64,000 bases of DNA. Source: Myxococcales bacterium. GTDB taxonomy: Bacteria; Myxococcota_A; UBA796; GCA-2862545. This document shows, in pieces, positions 8,602 through 16,976 of this stretch (position 1 is its first letter; the number at the start of each line of letters is the position of its first letter). The stretch lies in the NCBI GenBank assembly GCA_019634415.1, contig JAHQVJ010000102.1:88361-152360 (forward strand), read 5' to 3'. The notes under the pieces are model-generated. The model was not told the DNA's origin. It did not search any database and saw only the letters and a list, made by a program, of their open reading frames with translations. The translations under genes were made by a program, and so were the position numbers.

Positions 8602-10479
8602 ATGCTCGGCGGCCTGCTGATCACGAGGCGGTTCTGGCCGCTGTTCTGGACCCAGTTCCTGGGCGCGTTCAACGACAACTTCTTCAAGAACGCGCTGGTG
8701 ATCCTCATCACGTTCCGTGCGGTCCACATCGCGGGCATCCCGCCCGAGCAGATGGTCGCGCTGTCCACGGCCGTCTTCATCCTGCCGTACTTCCTGTTCT
8801 CGGGCTTCGCGGGTCTGCTGGCCGACAAGCTCGACAAGGCAGCGGTGGTGCGGGGCACGAAGCTCGCCGAGATCGGCGTGATGGCGCTCGGCGCGGCCGG
8901 GTTCGTGCTGGAGAGCCCCGAGCTGTTGGTGCTCGTGCTCTTCTTCATGGGCCTGCAGTCCACGGTCTTCGGTCCGTGCAAGTACGCCATCCTGCCGCAG
9001 CACCTGCAGGAGGAGGAGCTGGTGTCGGGCAACGCTCTGGTGGAGATGGCGACGTACCTGGCCATCCTGCTGGGCACCATCGTGGGGGGGATCCTCGTCG
9101 GGATGCCCGGGGGCGACTGGCTCGTCGCGGTGGGGGTGGTGCTCACGGCGGTGGTGGGCTTCGGAGCCGCCACCTTCATTCCGCCGGCTCCCTCCGTGCG
9201 GCCCGATCTCAGGATGCCCTGGGACCCCGTGCGACCCACCCTCGAGCTGCTGCGGGTGGCGCGTCGGCAGCGCCCCGTGTGGCTCGCCATCCTGGGGATC
9301 AGCTGGTTCTGGTCCTTCGGGGCCGTGCTGCTGTCGCTGTTCCCCGCCTACACCAAGGACGTGCTCGGAGGAGGGGAGTCCTTGGCCACCTTGTTCCTCG
9401 CCATGTTCAGCGTGGGGATTGGAATGGGCTCGGTGCTGTGCGAGCGGCTGTCGCGGGAGCGCGTGGAGCTGGGGCTCGTGCCGCTGGGAGCGCTCGGCAT
9501 GAGCGTGTTCTGCCTGGATCTGTGGCTCGTGGGGCAGCCCTGGGCCGCGCCCGAGGCTCGGATGGCCGTCTCCGAGTTCCTGTCGACGTGGTCGGGACTC
9601 CGCATCACCGTGGATCTGGGGATGCTGGCGATGTTCGGCGGCTTCATGATCGTGCCGCTCTACAGCTTCATCCAGCTCCGCGCGCTGCCCCACGAGCGCT
9701 CCCGCGTGATCGCCGGCAACAACGTGGTCAACGCCGTGTGGATGGTGGCGTCGTCGCTGGCGCTCACCGGCGTGTTCGCCCTCGACGTGCAGCTGGTCGA
9801 CGTCTTCCTGGGCCTGGCCGTCCTGAACCTGGCGGTCACCATCACCATGTACACCGTGGTGGCCGAGTTCATGCTGCGGTTCGTGGTGTGGGTGCTGTCC
9901 TTCGGCGTGTACCGGCTCAAGGTCGAGGGAGAGGAGCACATCCCCCGGGAGGGCCCCTGCGTGCTCGTGGCGAACCACGTGTCGTTCATCGACTGGTTCG
10001 TGATCGCCGCTGCGGTTCGCAGGCCGCCCCGCTTCGTGATGTACCACCGCTTCATGAAGCTGCCGCTGATCAGCTACCTCTTCCGGCAGGCGCAGGTGAT
10101 CCCCATCGCAGGGGCGAAGGAGGACCCGGAGCTGCTCCAGCAAGCCATGGACCGGATCTCGTCGGAGCTGCAAGACGGCTGGACCGTGTGCATCTTCCCC
10201 GAGGGCACCATCACCGAGACTGGCGAGATGATGCCGTTTCGCCCCGGCATCGAGCGCATCGTGCAGCGAGATCCCGTGCCGGTGGTCCCCATGGCCATCA
10301 ATGGCCTGTGGGGAAGCTTCTTCTCGCGCAAGGATGGCTCGGCCATGACCAGGCCCTTCCGCCGCGTGTGGTCTCGCGTGTCGGTGACGGTGGGAGCGCC
10401 GGTGCCCGCCTCCGAGGTGACCGCCGCGGGGCTTCAGGACCGCGTCGCAGCCTTGCTTGCGAGGCATCCCGACCCCTGA
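8602..10479 (+). CDS. LplT-like MFS transporter fused to PlsC acyltransferase
   Basis: This encodes 625 residues. Residues 1-430 are a 12-helix MFS transporter of the lysophospholipid transporter LplT type (FWTQFLGAFNDNFFKNALVIL at the N-terminus is diagnostic). Residues 440-625 are a PlsC/LPLAT acyltransferase with NHVSFID (the H-x4-D catalytic motif, near residue 459) and FPEGTIT (near 532). LplT plus acyltransferase is the arrangement of Aas systems that flip and re-acylate lysophospholipids at the inner membrane; here the AMP-forming acyl-ACP synthetase domain of Aas is absent. An AMP-forming ligase sits far away at 48.3 kb but has no shown link. GGAGGGGG precedes the ATG. The gene is divergent from the stress-protein operon. 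Confidence 0.88.
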   Translation: MLGGLLITRRFWPLFWTQFLGAFNDNFFKNALVILITFRAVHIAGIPPEQMVALSTAVFILPYFLFSGFAGLLADKLDKAAVVRGTKLAEIGVMALGAAGFVLESPELLVLVLFFMGLQSTVFGPCKYAILPQHLQEEELVSGNALVEMATYLAILLGTIVGGILVGMPGGDWLVAVGVVLTAVVGFGAATFIPPAPSVRPDLRMPWDPVRPTLELLRVARRQRPVWLAILGISWFWSFGAVLLSLFPAYTKDVLGGGESLATLFLAMFSVGIGMGSVLCERLSRERVELGLVPLGALGMSVFCLDLWLVGQPWAAPEARMAVSEFLSTWSGLRITVDLGMLAMFGGFMIVPLYSFIQLRALPHERSRVIAGNNVVNAVWMVASSLALTGVFALDVQLVDVFLGLAVLNLAVTITMYTVVAEFMLRFVVWVLSFGVYRLKVEGEEHIPREGPCVLVANHVSFIDWFVIAAAVRRPPRFVMYHRFMKLPLISYLFRQAQVIPIAGAKEDPELLQQAMDRISSELQDGWTVCIFPEGTITETGEMMPFRPGIERIVQRDPVPVVPMAINGLWGSFFSRKDGSAMTRPFRRVWSRVSVTVGAPVPASEVTAAGLQDRVAALLARHPDP

Positions 10480-10511
10480 TCTGCGATAACAGCCCGCGTT
10501 CGGGGGAAAGC

Positions 10512-12923
10512 ATGTCCGTGCTCGGATCCACCTTGGTGCTGATCGCCTGTGTGCTCTTGGGGGGGCCCGCCTGGGGGGCTGCGTCGCCCGACGACGTGGA
10601 GGATCCACGTCGTCTGCGCCAGCTGGCCGAGCAGGCCCTGGAGGAGGGAGACCACGCCTCGGCGCGGGCGCTGTTCGAGGCCATGCTCGACCGGATGGAG
10701 ATCCGGCAGTTCCTGCCCTACCGGCCGATGCTGCTCGAGGCGCTGGTGCTCGAAGCCGTCGGCTCCACCGACGAGGCCGCTGCGAAGTACCGGCAAGGCA
10801 TGGCCGACGACCCGCTGCGGACCGTGCTCGTGCTGCGGATCCTGAGCGAGCACCCCGATCGAGACGCGCTGGTGGCCGAGGTCTACGAGCGGATCCGGCA
10901 GCTGGCGTCCGACGCGGCCGCTGGCGTCAGAGCGCAGCCCGTCTACGTCACCAGCAAGGGAGCGCCTCGCTTCCTCGAGCCCATGACCACCCAGGAGGTG
11001 GTGGCCAACGCGCGCGCCGGAAAGCTCACGCGCTACTGCTACGTGGAGGACCTCGACTTCACCACCGTCTCGGGGCCGCTCCCCGAGCAGATCGTGATGG
11101 ACCGGTGCGTGCTCGGTCGGATCTGGGGCCCCGCGCTGTCCTTCGGCAAGCTCGTGATCGGCAAGTCCTTCGTGCTGGGAGACGCCCACCTGGGCAAGAC
11201 CTTCGAGGGCAAGGCCCACGCCTCCCCGAACGTGCAGCCCTCCAGCTTCGAGGACTTCTCCTTTCGCGAGACCGTGTTCATGGGTCATGCCGGCTTCGCG
11301 GCCGTCGAGACGGGGCCAGGGCGTGCCTACTTCCCCATGGTGGTGTTCGAGGGCTCCGCCGACTTCAAGGGGGCGGAGTTCCGCGGGGTCACCGAGTTCC
11401 GCTTCGCCTCCTTCGGCAAGGGGGCCAACTTCCGCCTGGTTCGCATGTACCAGCCCGTCTACTTCGGGGGGAGCCGCTATCGAGCCGACACCTCGTTCTC
11501 CTCCGTGTTCTCCGAGCGCGACGTCTACTTCAACGAGGTGACCTTCGAGGGAGCGGTCACCTTCGACGACTGTGAGCTGTCTCGTGGGGCCACCTTCGAG
11601 AACGCACGCTTTCAGGGGCCTGCCAGCTTCGGGACCTCCAAGGTGGGGGCCACGCTCAACCTGTCGCGCGCCGTCTTCCACGCGCCCGTCAACGTGCGCG
11701 AGGTGGAGGCCGACAGCCTCGACGTGCTCGGCACACACTTCCGCGACGACGCCTGGTTCACCGACGCGACCGTGCACGGCCGAGCCCGGTTCTCGCTGGA
11801 TGCCGTGACCCGGGCGACGGTGGGGGAGTCGGGGGACATCGACCACTTGCTGTCGCTGTACCGGGACTACCAAGGCGACGAAGACGCCGACGAGCCCCTC
11901 ACCACCCAGTCCAGCTACGGCGTGGTGGACATCTCGGATCTGGACGCCCGCATCGACGGCAACATCAGCTTCGCGAACACCAGCTTCGGCGGCTACACGG
12001 TGTTCGAGGGCGTGACCTTCGGCCGGGCCGAAGAGCCCAGCGTCGCCAGCTTCTACAACGCGCAGTTCCTGGGCGAGACCCACTTCGAGCGCACCGAGTG
12101 GAACGCCAAGGCCGACTTCACCACCATCTTCGGGCGGGAGGTGGCCTTCAACGAGGCCCACTTCCACCACTCCCTCGTGCTCGACGACGCCAACATCAAC
12201 GGGCGCGTGAGCCTGACGGACGCCACCTTCGGAGCACAGGCCGATCTGTCGTTCTACGCCGCCGAGATCGACAGCTTCGAGATCGATCCGGATCAGGTGC
12301 GCGGAGAGGATGCTCCCCACAGGCTGTTCTACGAGCGGTGCGCCCGGGGGCTGATCGACGGCAGCGACTCGCGGATCCAGCGGATCTCCGGCCCCGACGT
12401 GGACGAGGGCCAGGTGCGCGCCATCTGCTACGACAACGTGATCGACGAGTTCGTGGCCTTGAAGGAATCCTACGGCGAGCGCGCCATGACCCAGGCCGAG
12501 GACGATGCCTACTGGTGGGCGCGGCACCACGCCGCCATGATGGCGCTGCAGCACGGCAGTCCGTGGGAGCGGGCCTTCGCGGTGGTGCAGCTCGTGCTGT
12601 TCGAGCTGTGCTTCGGCTGGGGCGTGCGCCTGGGCAACCTCGGGCTGGCATCTGCCGCCATCACTGTGGCCTTCGCTTGGCTGTACCGGCGCTTCTGCCC
12701 CGACACCGTGCTCGTGTTCGACGGGGAGAACCGCCAGATCCGAGACGTCTCCTTCGTGGGGCTGTGCTTCGTGTCGCTGCAGTCCCTCATCGCCATCAAC
12801 ACCGGCTGGGACTTCGGGGACGATGACCACCGCTTCCGCTACCTCAACACCATCGAGACGCTGATCGGCTTCATCATCCTCACGTTCTTCGTGGGCGCCT
12901 ACACCCGCATGATCCTGGCCTGA
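10512..12923 (+). CDS. Pentapeptide-like repeat protein with channel-like C-terminus
   Basis: This encodes 803 residues. A signal peptide (MSVLGSTLVLIACVLLGGPAWG) precedes an Ala-rich TPR-like helical region (residues 30-130). Residues 180-620 are built of imperfect FxxAxF-type five-residue steps (VVFEGSADFKGAEFRGVTEF, then DVYFNEVTFEGAVTFDD), as in pentapeptide-repeat beta-helices. The last 130 residues hold hydrophobic segments (AFAVVQLVLFELCFGWGV, LASAAITVAFAWLYRRF, FVGLCFVSLQSLIAIN, IGFIILTFFVGAYTRMI). The final pair around LQSLIAINTGWDFGD is placed like the pore region of two-helix K+ channels, though no TVGYG-like filter is present. Because the chain starts with an export signal, the repeat domain should face the periplasm. 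Function is unknown; it lies 32 bp after the LplT-PlsC gene. Confidence 0.8.
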   Translation: MSVLGSTLVLIACVLLGGPAWGAASPDDVEDPRRLRQLAEQALEEGDHASARALFEAMLDRMEIRQFLPYRPMLLEALVLEAVGSTDEAAAKYRQGMADDPLRTVLVLRILSEHPDRDALVAEVYERIRQLASDAAAGVRAQPVYVTSKGAPRFLEPMTTQEVVANARAGKLTRYCYVEDLDFTTVSGPLPEQIVMDRCVLGRIWGPALSFGKLVIGKSFVLGDAHLGKTFEGKAHASPNVQPSSFEDFSFRETVFMGHAGFAAVETGPGRAYFPMVVFEGSADFKGAEFRGVTEFRFASFGKGANFRLVRMYQPVYFGGSRYRADTSFSSVFSERDVYFNEVTFEGAVTFDDCELSRGATFENARFQGPASFGTSKVGATLNLSRAVFHAPVNVREVEADSLDVLGTHFRDDAWFTDATVHGRARFSLDAVTRATVGESGDIDHLLSLYRDYQGDEDADEPLTTQSSYGVVDISDLDARIDGNISFANTSFGGYTVFEGVTFGRAEEPSVASFYNAQFLGETHFERTEWNAKADFTTIFGREVAFNEAHFHHSLVLDDANINGRVSLTDATFGAQADLSFYAAEIDSFEIDPDQVRGEDAPHRLFYERCARGLIDGSDSRIQRISGPDVDEGQVRAICYDNVIDEFVALKESYGERAMTQAEDDAYWWARHHAAMMALQHGSPWERAFAVVQLVLFELCFGWGVRLGNLGLASAAITVAFAWLYRRFCPDTVLVFDGENRQIRDVSFVGLCFVSLQSLIAINTGWDFGDDDHRFRYLNTIETLIGFIILTFFVGAYTRMILA

Positions 12924-13049
12924 TCGCTGCGGGCCTGCACGGTTCCTGCACGAACCGTGCGGCTCCATTGGGCAGCAGCGTCTCATCGGGGCCCCATCGC
13001 CCGACGACATTGCTCGCGGGAGGATGGATTGGCCAATCTACCGCTTTCG

Positions 13050-14288
13050 ATGATCCGCCTGATCGGGCGGACCCATGCACCGTGGGCGTTCCTGCTCGTG
13101 ATCGTCGTGGTGATCACCATGGCGAGCCAGGTGTCGAGCCGCTCGAGCTTCGCCAACACGGAGCTGTACGACGACGTGATGGATCGGTGGGGCACCCCGA
13201 TCCTGCAGCCGGCGCCCAGTGTGCGCTTCGTGGAGCACGGTGCGGTGTTCCACGAGCTCGAGCCGCTGCCCCTGTCGCAGCAGCGGGTGTCCGTGGACGC
13301 CGAGATGAACTACCGCAAGCGCGGCCTGGTGTACTTCTCGGGGTTCGACTTCATGTTTCGGGGAGCGTACGCCTTCGTCAACGACCGCAGCTACCCCATC
13401 GACGTCGCCTTCGTGTTTCCCCTCGACGTTCAGACGGATCGGGTGCTGCTGTCCGATCTGACCTTCGAGGTGGACGGACAAGCCGAGCCCATCGCGCTGC
13501 AGGAGGCGCGCGACAAGCTGCTGTGGACGGGTCGGGTGGATCCCGGACAGTCGGTGGCGGTGAACATCTCGTACCGAGGCCGTGGGCTGGACTCGTTCCG
13601 TTACGCCCTCGATCCGTCGCTGCCCGTGCGCGGACTGGATCTGACCCTGTCCGTCGCTGGGGGCTCCAACTACGACTACGCTCCGGGCGTGGTGCCCGCC
13701 ACCGAGGTGGAGACGGACTCCGACGGCACGCGCCTGAGGTGGACCTACGATGCATTGGAGGCGGGGGTGCCACTGGGGGCCATCCTCCCGTCCGAGAAGG
13801 GCTTCGACACCATCATCACCACGTTGGTGTTGCGGGCGTGGGTGCCCTTCGGGCTGTTCTTCGTGGGGCTGGTGCTGCTCGGCATCGCTCGTCGGCATGC
13901 CTTCCGCTTCTACGAGATGGCCCTGCTCACGTCGGCCTATCTGTTCTTCTACGTGCTGCTGCCCTACCTGGCGGCCTTCGTGCACTTCTACCTCGCCTAC
14001 GGTGCGGCTCTGCTGCTGTGTGGTGGCCTGATCGTGGCCTATGTGAGGCGGTTGCTGGGGACCGAGGCCGGCACCCCCATCGTGGGGCTGCTCGCGGCGA
14101 CGCTGCTCGTTCCCACCCTGGCCGTGCTCCTGACCGGCTACACCGGCCTGATCTACACCCTGGCCATCTTCGCGGGCTTGGCACTGCTGATGGTGGCCAC
14201 CACCCGTCCCCAGTTCCAGACGCTGCTGCGCGGGCTGTCCGAGCTGTCGGCGCCACGTAGCGTGGGCATGTCCCAAGGAGGCCTCTGA
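13050..14288 (+). CDS. Inner-membrane protein with periplasmic beta domain
   Basis: This encodes 412 residues from ATG 13050 (MIRLIGRTHAPWAFLLVIVVVITMAS, a signal anchor). Residues 30-270 form a periplasmic beta-rich domain with repeated FVFPLD, VDGQAEPI and RYALDPSLPV elements. Residues 280-420 contain five or six transmembrane helices. The order, one anchor, a large periplasmic domain and a C-terminal helix bundle, resembles CreD-type inner-membrane proteins, but I cannot see sequence signatures that prove membership. The stop shares its A with the ATG of the next gene (TGATG), so the two products are probably made together and may interact. Function is unknown. Confidence 0.75.
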   Translation: MIRLIGRTHAPWAFLLVIVVVITMASQVSSRSSFANTELYDDVMDRWGTPILQPAPSVRFVEHGAVFHELEPLPLSQQRVSVDAEMNYRKRGLVYFSGFDFMFRGAYAFVNDRSYPIDVAFVFPLDVQTDRVLLSDLTFEVDGQAEPIALQEARDKLLWTGRVDPGQSVAVNISYRGRGLDSFRYALDPSLPVRGLDLTLSVAGGSNYDYAPGVVPATEVETDSDGTRLRWTYDALEAGVPLGAILPSEKGFDTIITTLVLRAWVPFGLFFVGLVLLGIARRHAFRFYEMALLTSAYLFFYVLLPYLAAFVHFYLAYGAALLLCGGLIVAYVRRLLGTEAGTPIVGLLAATLLVPTLAVLLTGYTGLIYTLAIFAGLALLMVATTRPQFQTLLRGLSELSAPRSVGMSQGGL

Positions 14289-15442
14289 TGGTCGCATGGC
14301 TCTTCAGCTCGGTGGCGCTGGCCACCTCCGGAACCGCCAACATCCCCGTGGAGCAGCTGCTCGAGCTGCACGACAAGGAGCCCGAGACGCCTCGTGCGCC
14401 CGTAGCGGGGGTGCTGGACCAGCTGACGCTGTCGGGGCGGCTCCTCGACGATGCCCTGGAGGTACAGGTCGCCGCGTCGGTGTCCATCTTGGAGGGGGAG
14501 GGGTGGACTCAGGTGCCGCTGCTCGACGTGGGGCCGCGGGTGGCGCTGGTGGACGTACCCAGCCTCGAGGGGGCGTGGCTGGCCGTGGTGGACGGCACGC
14601 TCACGTTGGTGGCCAACAAGGCCGCCACCCACAGCTTCCAGTTCGAGCTGTCGGTGGTGCCGCGTCGTGCCGGAGCACGGCGAGATGCCCGGCTGCAGGT
14701 GCGACCCGCCACGGCGGCCGCGATGACGCTGGACTTCGATCCGAGCCTGGTGAAGCTCCTGTCGAGCGAGGGGGCTTCGGGTCGGGCTCTGCGGCCACGC
14801 GCGGGGGCGTTCGAGGTGGCGTGGAGGTCCACGGGTGCTCCTGCGGACCAGGTACGGATGGAGCGACCCGTCATCGAGCCCCAGGTCCAGCGGGCCCACA
14901 GCAGCGTGGTCTCCACCCTGGAGGGCACGTGGCTCGTTCGCACCCGCTACGAGCTGCGGTTCGAGGGGCAGCGGGAGCTCACCCTGAGCTGGCCCGCCGA
15001 CCACGTGCTGCAGCGGGTGTACGTGAATGGGGCACCCGTGGTGGTGTCGGAGGCGAACGACGCCGTCACGCTGGCGGTCAGCCCGGCCCGGAGCGGAGGC
15101 AACGAGGGCTCCGTGGAGCTGGTGCTCGCTGGTGAGCGCGAGGGCTACCTGCTGCAGGGCACCCTGGACCTCGAGCTACCCAGGAGCTCGTGGCCCGTGA
15201 GCGAGTGGAGCTGCGACACCCACCTGCCAGAGGTCTTCAACTACGCGTGGAAAGGCGGAAGCATGCAGCAGGCCGAGGGAGGCGAGTCACCGACCTTCGC
15301 CTTCACGATGCCCACGCCAGGTAAGGCCACCCGATGGAGACAAGAACTCGTCTTCGGCACACCTCCCAGCTTGCGTATCGGCTACACCGTGGACCTCGAA
15401 GGGTCCTACTTCAGGCCGTACAACGAGTTCGCCGGGCGCTGA
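14288..15442 (+). CDS. Periplasmic beta-rich protein, partner of upstream gene
   Basis: This encodes 384 residues with an N-terminal export signal (MVAWLFSSVALATSGTA) and otherwise a soluble, beta-strand-rich chain with many short hydrophobic strands (VPLLDVGPRVALVDVPSLEGAWLAVV and similar). Single Cys residues are rare and no catalytic motif is seen. It starts inside the stop of the preceding membrane protein, so translational coupling is likely and the pair probably forms one periplasm-facing complex. The C-terminal part (LRIGYTVDLEGSYFRPYNEF) could be a final beta-hairpin. I do not recognise the family. Confidence 0.7.
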   Translation: MVAWLFSSVALATSGTANIPVEQLLELHDKEPETPRAPVAGVLDQLTLSGRLLDDALEVQVAASVSILEGEGWTQVPLLDVGPRVALVDVPSLEGAWLAVVDGTLTLVANKAATHSFQFELSVVPRRAGARRDARLQVRPATAAAMTLDFDPSLVKLLSSEGASGRALRPRAGAFEVAWRSTGAPADQVRMERPVIEPQVQRAHSSVVSTLEGTWLVRTRYELRFEGQRELTLSWPADHVLQRVYVNGAPVVVSEANDAVTLAVSPARSGGNEGSVELVLAGEREGYLLQGTLDLELPRSSWPVSEWSCDTHLPEVFNYAWKGGSMQQAEGGESPTFAFTMPTPGKATRWRQELVFGTPPSLRIGYTVDLEGSYFRPYNEFAGR

Positions 15443-15632
15443 GGGGGGTGTAACCGTGGGGTCTTCGATCGTGACCCAATTGGCGAATGCTTCAGCGAGA
15501 TTGCGCCTAATCGGTCGATGTCACCGAAGTTGTACCCCCGTGTAACCCCACCAAAACCGGTGACCCGGTAATCTCCTGCCGGGACAAGGAACCACACTAC
15601 ACAACCCCCCCAAACGGAAATGGAGAGTTTCC

Positions 15633-16832
15633 ATGCGTCTTGCTTCGCTGATTGCGATTACGGGCCTCGTGGGCTGCGCCCCTGAGGCTGAGCTCCCTGT
15701 CGAGGCTGCACAGACCGGTGCCGCTCTGTCCGTGGACTACTTCGGCGACACCGATGTCGTCGGATTCCACTTCTACGTCGAGCGCGTTGCCTGCTACTAC
15801 GGTGAGACCTACCCCTGGGAGCACTACTTCGCGAGTGTCAACCTGGTGGACGGCATCTTCCCCGGCCAGATCGACTTCATCGAGGAGACCCTCGACCCGT
15901 CGTCCCGCCACCTCGGTGCCGACTTCTTCGTCACGCTGAGCCCCGGCTGCTACGACGTCTACGCCTACCCGGCGTCGGCGATCGACGACCACTACGACTA
16001 CTACTACGGCTGGAAGCCGTCCTACGACTGTACCGCCGTGCACGCGGAGAAGGTCGAGGTGTTCGCCGAGCAGACCACGGACGTGGTGCTCGTGTCGCAG
16101 TGCAAGGGTGACCCCATCGGCGCCCTCGACACGCTGGTTCTGCTGAACCACCCGCCCGAGTTCGATCTCGAGATCGACGAGAAGTTCAACTACGAGTGTG
16201 AGCCGGTGCGCGCCTGCGCCACCATCACCGACCCCGACGACGACCCGATCGAGGTCGTGTGGGAGGTCACCCCCGCTCCGTTCTCCATCGACGTCGAGGA
16301 CCCGGTCATCGTCGGCTTCGACGACGGCCACCGGATCTGGGAAGCCTGCGCCGACATCACCACCCAGTTCACCAAGGACTACAACGTCAACATCAAGGTG
16401 TACGACGTGGGTTGGGGCCTGGACGACTACGGCAACCCCGTGCAGGTGCGTCTCGAGGAGATCGTGCAGGAAGACGCGATCTACGGCAGCGACGACTACC
16501 CGACCTCGCACGCCGAGCTCAACTTCCCGATCTACACGAACTGGATCGAGGAGCCCCGCTGCATCGAGTGGGAGTACTACGACACGTACCACGGCTACGG
16601 CTACGGTGACTACTGGGTGATCGACCTCGCCAACGACGGCAAGGGCATCTACCGGGCCGAGGGCTGCACCTGGACCGACGAGGAGACCTACTACTGCTCG
16701 GGCGCCTACTCGCACATCGAGGACGTGGGCGACATCGAGGACTTCGTCTGTAACGACGACGGCACCCTCGACGAGACCGCGCTGTACCCCGACTGCAAGG
16801 ACGTCGTGAAGAAGCACGGCGGCACGCACTGA
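15633..16832 (+). CDS. Secreted Cys-containing lipoprotein, tandem paralogue 1
   Basis: This encodes a 399-residue lipoprotein (MRLASLIAITGLVGC, lipobox VGC). Strongly acidic, Tyr- and Asp-rich, with about 13 Cys. Residues 30-130 include DYFGDTDVVGFHFYVERVAC and SSRHLGADFFVTLSPGCYDV; residues 165-290 hold a DPIGALDTLVLLNHPPEFDL segment and DPVIVGFDDGHRIWEAC. Both blocks recur almost unchanged in the next gene, so this is a tandem duplication. The Asp clusters (TDPDDDPIEVVWEV) suggest Ca2+ binding and an Ig-like or cadherin-like fold, which is inference. A 190-bp gap upstream separates it from the previous operon and must hold its promoter; GGAGAG precedes the start. Confidence 0.8.
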   Translation: MRLASLIAITGLVGCAPEAELPVEAAQTGAALSVDYFGDTDVVGFHFYVERVACYYGETYPWEHYFASVNLVDGIFPGQIDFIEETLDPSSRHLGADFFVTLSPGCYDVYAYPASAIDDHYDYYYGWKPSYDCTAVHAEKVEVFAEQTTDVVLVSQCKGDPIGALDTLVLLNHPPEFDLEIDEKFNYECEPVRACATITDPDDDPIEVVWEVTPAPFSIDVEDPVIVGFDDGHRIWEACADITTQFTKDYNVNIKVYDVGWGLDDYGNPVQVRLEEIVQEDAIYGSDDYPTSHAELNFPIYTNWIEEPRCIEWEYYDTYHGYGYGDYWVIDLANDGKGIYRAEGCTWTDEETYYCSGAYSHIEDVGDIEDFVCNDDGTLDETALYPDCKDVVKKHGGTH

Positions 16833-16847
16833 TCGCTTGCTGATGTG

Positions 16848-16881
16848 GGCCGGTTCCGATGCCTTGGCATCGGGGCCGGCC
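16848..16881 (+). terminator. Strong hairpin between tandem paralogues
   Basis: A 16-bp stem pairs 16848-16863 with 16866-16881; two of the pairs are U-G wobbles, and the turn is only TT. It lies 16 bp after the stop of the first paralogue. The sequence after the stem (ctcctgtgttcgg) has no long T-run, so termination may be partial, lowering expression of the second paralogue relative to the first. Confidence 0.6.
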
Positions 16882-16976
16882 CTCCTGTGTTCGGCTCCCA
16901 GCCGTTTCCACAAATTTACTGAACCCCCCCCTTTCCTCATCGTGAAGCCCGGCGCCCGCCGAGCTTTGGAGAGCCC

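Noticed and set aside
15443..15632. Riboswitch before the first tandem lipoprotein
   Set aside because: Only short, weak inverted repeats (gggtc/gaccc, cccgg/ccggg) are visible; no known aptamer pattern.
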